The position numbers and the translations under genes are program-made. From NCBI RefSeq assembly GCF_915070105.1, contig NZ_CAJZFJ010000016.1:1-36286 (forward strand): a DNA stretch of 36,286 bases. The letters run 5' to 3'. Position 1 is the first letter of the stretch, and each line of letters begins with the position of its first letter. The DNA comes from an uncultured Porphyromonas sp. (GTDB taxonomy: Bacteria > Bacteroidota > Bacteroidia > Bacteroidales > Porphyromonadaceae). Shown here one piece after another: positions 34,786-36,286 of this stretch. The notes below the pieces were generated by a model, which saw only the letters and a program-made list of their open reading frames with translations, was not told the DNA's origin and made no database searches.

Positions 34786-35036
34786 ACAGGGCTGACGCGT
34801 GAAACCACTAGAGGTCGAGGGCAAAGTCATCGAGGAGCCCATACCCAAGATAGAAGTATCTGTACCCTAGGTATGACTGAGCAAGTATATACCTACTACC
34901 TAGAGGGGAGAAGTGTACACGTGTGTACACTATTGTATACCCACGTGTACACAACTGTATACACGCGTGTACACAACCACGCTCTAAGTATGTCCTCTGT
35001 AGGGCTCCTTTGCATGTCCTCCAGCCCCTCTTAGGA
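34786..35036 (+). repeat. Dispersed intergenic element, copy C (right end lost or diverged)
   Basis: The left end ACAGGGCTGACGCGTGA corresponds to copy A's left terminal repeat. The body follows copies A and B (AAGATAGAAGTATC, TATATACCT-CTACCTAG, core, then GCTCTAAGTATGTCCTCTGT). No counterpart of the right terminal repeat is visible, so the element is truncated or has diverged beyond about 35036. The minus-strand open frame at 34808-35242 crosses it and is not called as a gene. Confidence 0.75.
34913..34974 (+). repeat. 22-bp phased triple palindrome core of copy C
   Basis: GTGTACACGTGTGTACAC (34913-34930, here a fuller palindrome than in A), GTATACCCACGTGTACAC (34935-34952) and GTATACACGCGTGTACAC (34957-34974) keep the order and 22-bp spacing of copies A and B. 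Confidence 0.9.
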
Positions 35037-35380
35037 CATCTGATAAAGAGCTCGTTATAGACGGGGCATTGGGACACACCTATCCCCTTTGCTGTAGGAA
35101 TCCTTAGGGAAAGAAATCCCCCGAGGAAAAACCTAAGGTGGGGCAGGCTCACCCTCTCCGTGGAGCGAGAGGGACTAAACCCTCTGCAGGTAGAGTTCCC
35201 TATCCCCCCTAAGACCTCCAAGGAAGCCTGAACTAACGACACCTACGACGAGCCCCCCGAGAGACCTCTATCTCCCGGGGGTCTTATACTCAGCAGGCAT
35301 CGACAACTACCTGAAATATAGCACCTTCAACTCATTCATCTGACCTTGTACTAGAGGGAATAATGGGAAGAAGAATTTAC
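35037..35380. other. Non-coding stretch after repeat copy C
   Basis: No gene is supported. A GC-rich hairpin (AGCCCCCCGAGAGA at 35251-35264 with TCTCCCGGGGGTCT at 35271-35284) and a CCTTAGG/CCTAAGG pair near 35101-35139 are the only structures noticed. The first may act as a terminator or barrier before the last promoter. Confidence 0.4.
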
Positions 35381-35388
35381 TACATTTG
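35381..35388 (+). promoter_or_regulatory. -7 box of the terminal secreted-protein genes
   Basis: TACATTTG is a perfect match in a local A+T-rich stretch. It would give a leader of about 138 nt to the ATG at 35533. No clear -33 box was seen. Confidence 0.5.
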
Positions 35389-35532
35389 TAGTCGTAGAGG
35401 ATGCTATTCGAGTAGCACTCTCCCCATGACCATACGTACATGTCTCGCTCTACATATAGAGAGTAGTCCTATAACAAAACTATCGGCTCCCCGATACGAA
35501 ACGAGAACAGATAGAAAAAGACAAGAAAGAGT

Positions 35533-36204
35533 ATGATGACAAGATCAAGCAGGCTGAGTAGCATCTTACTACTCCTAGCTGGTTGCCTTTGTCTCACCAG
35601 TCTCAGGGCTCAGGAGGTAGACACCGTCTACCTCCTGAACCACTGGAGCAAGAGCCGACAAGCAGGCTCATGGAGAGACTTTGATATGCAATTTAAGAAA
35701 GCTTGGAAAGACAAGAGCTTTCAGCAATCAGAAGCTGTGGGATGGGACTGTCTGCGTCCTGCTTGGCGTGGCATACAAGACTCCATCGACCTAGCACTCT
35801 TCCGCTACCACTATGTCCCCTATCGCTACTGTACCGGTGTCTTGCGCTTTTTCGTCAAGGAAGAGCCCATCGTGCTCAGCCGAGAACGGCTGAAGAGCAT
35901 TCGCTTCACCCCGATCAAGCGCTTCACAGAGGCTTTCGAGGAGTTCGATTATTCTATTTACGAGCGGAGATTTAAGGGGAAGCCCTTATTTATCGTCCAT
36001 GTAACCTCTAAGGGAGCTTGGCTATACCCCGTCTTCGATTTTACTGTTGCATCTGGGATTGTAGAGTGTTATATAGGAGGATATCCCTACAGCTATGAAT
36101 CCCTCTACCAAAAGACAAAAAGTGATCTCACTCCTGAGGAAATCAAGGCTCTGGATGCAGCTACGAAACGGCTCCGTCGTATAGGAATGGATCCCTGCCG
36201 ATAA
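35533..36204 (+). CDS. Secreted protein of unknown function (first tandem copy)
   Basis: This 223-residue protein has an N-terminal export signal, SSILLLLAGCLCLTSLRAQ. LAGC resembles a lipobox (C18), but SLRA-QEV is also a good signal-peptidase I site, so lipoprotein or soluble export are both possible. The mature part is rich in aromatic and basic residues (WRDFDMQFKKAWKDKSFQQSEAVGWDCLRPAWRGIQDSIDLALFRYHYVPYRYC). Its alternating strands and C-terminal helix (TPEEIKALDAATKRLRRI) give no motif I recognise. The second half uses more A/T-ending codons than neighbouring genes. A near-identical signal sequence begins another copy 22 nt after the stop. Confidence 0.75.
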   Translation: MMTRSSRLSSILLLLAGCLCLTSLRAQEVDTVYLLNHWSKSRQAGSWRDFDMQFKKAWKDKSFQQSEAVGWDCLRPAWRGIQDSIDLALFRYHYVPYRYCTGVLRFFVKEEPIVLSRERLKSIRFTPIKRFTEAFEEFDYSIYERRFKGKPLFIVHVTSKGAWLYPVFDFTVASGIVECYIGGYPYSYESLYQKTKSDLTPEEIKALDAATKRLRRIGMDPCR

Positions 36205-36226
36205 AACTACTTATGAAGATAAGAGT

Positions 36227-36286
36227 ATGAGGACAAGATCAAGCAGGCTGAGTAGCATCTTACTACTCCTAGCTGGTTGCCTTTGT
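36227..36286 (+). CDS. Tandem paralogue of the secreted protein (5' end only)
   Basis: The ATG at 36227 opens a frame running off the window edge. Its 60 bases differ from the first 60 of the preceding gene at a single position (codon 2 AGG instead of ATG). It encodes the same signal segment, RSSRLSSILLLLAGCLC. The GAGT just before the ATG is also shared. Confidence 0.85.
   Translation, partial: MRTRSSRLSSILLLLAGCLC

Noticed and set aside
34808..35242. Minus-strand open frame of 144 codons
   Set aside because: It crosses repeat copy C in the opposite sense to the frame at 3055, has no domain and no promoter, and uses unusual codons.

Overview
The window looks like a chromosomal segment of a Bacteroidota, order Bacteroidales, most likely Porphyromonas or a close relative. 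The evidence is a SusC/SusD (RagA/RagB) pair, an S46 dipeptidyl-peptidase, an Lnb-type (DUF4105) membrane protein, a viroplasmin-RNase H fusion, a SecA with a large insertion and a SEC-C tail, and at least nine intergenic matches to the Bacteroidota -7 promoter box TAnnTTTG. No transposase, integrase, rRNA or CRISPR array was seen.

Layout. 1-96 is the 3' end of an unidentified gene, followed by a terminator. 174-2923 (minus) is a two-gene McrBC restriction system, visibly more A+T-rich than the rest. 2957-3585 holds a promoter, a dispersed repeat (copy A) and the promoter of a tRNA-Cys. A DUF1810 gene and an array of degenerate ~68-nt repeats follow. 4860-8393 (minus) is an operon of an S46 dipeptidyl-peptidase (DPP11-like), a zinc-less sirtuin and RNase H. 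8394-9286 is intergenic and carries repeat copy B. Next come a membrane metallophosphoesterase (minus), a DEDDh exonuclease (plus) and a lipoprotein esterase (minus). The plus strand then runs lnb, an alkaline-phosphatase-fold pseudoenzyme overlapping it by ATGA, and secA.

19616-24447 is a seven-gene plus-strand cluster of housekeeping type: small helical protein, PlsC-like acyltransferase, omega-amidase, pyrE, SRPBCC protein, Rieske-fold lipoprotein and cardiolipin synthase. A 600-nt intergenic stretch rich in inverted repeats follows. It leads into susC, susD and a GH92 alpha-mannosidase lipoprotein with its own transcription unit, which together look like a small host-glycan utilisation locus. 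Convergent to it is the minus-strand operon bcp-recA-gmk. Upstream of bcp lies repeat copy C. The window ends with a secreted protein of unknown function and the start of a near-identical tandem paralogue.

The most unusual feature is the repeat family (copies A, B and C). It is a coding-free, MITE-like element of about 250-415 bp. Its invariant core is three consecutive 18-bp near-palindromes spaced exactly 22 bp apart in all three copies, while the flanks have diverged. Copies A and B keep recognisable terminal inverted repeats, and copy A is flanked by a 10-bp direct repeat. Second in interest is the lnb-coupled phosphatase-fold gene, in which every catalytic and metal position that can be aligned by eye appears substituted.
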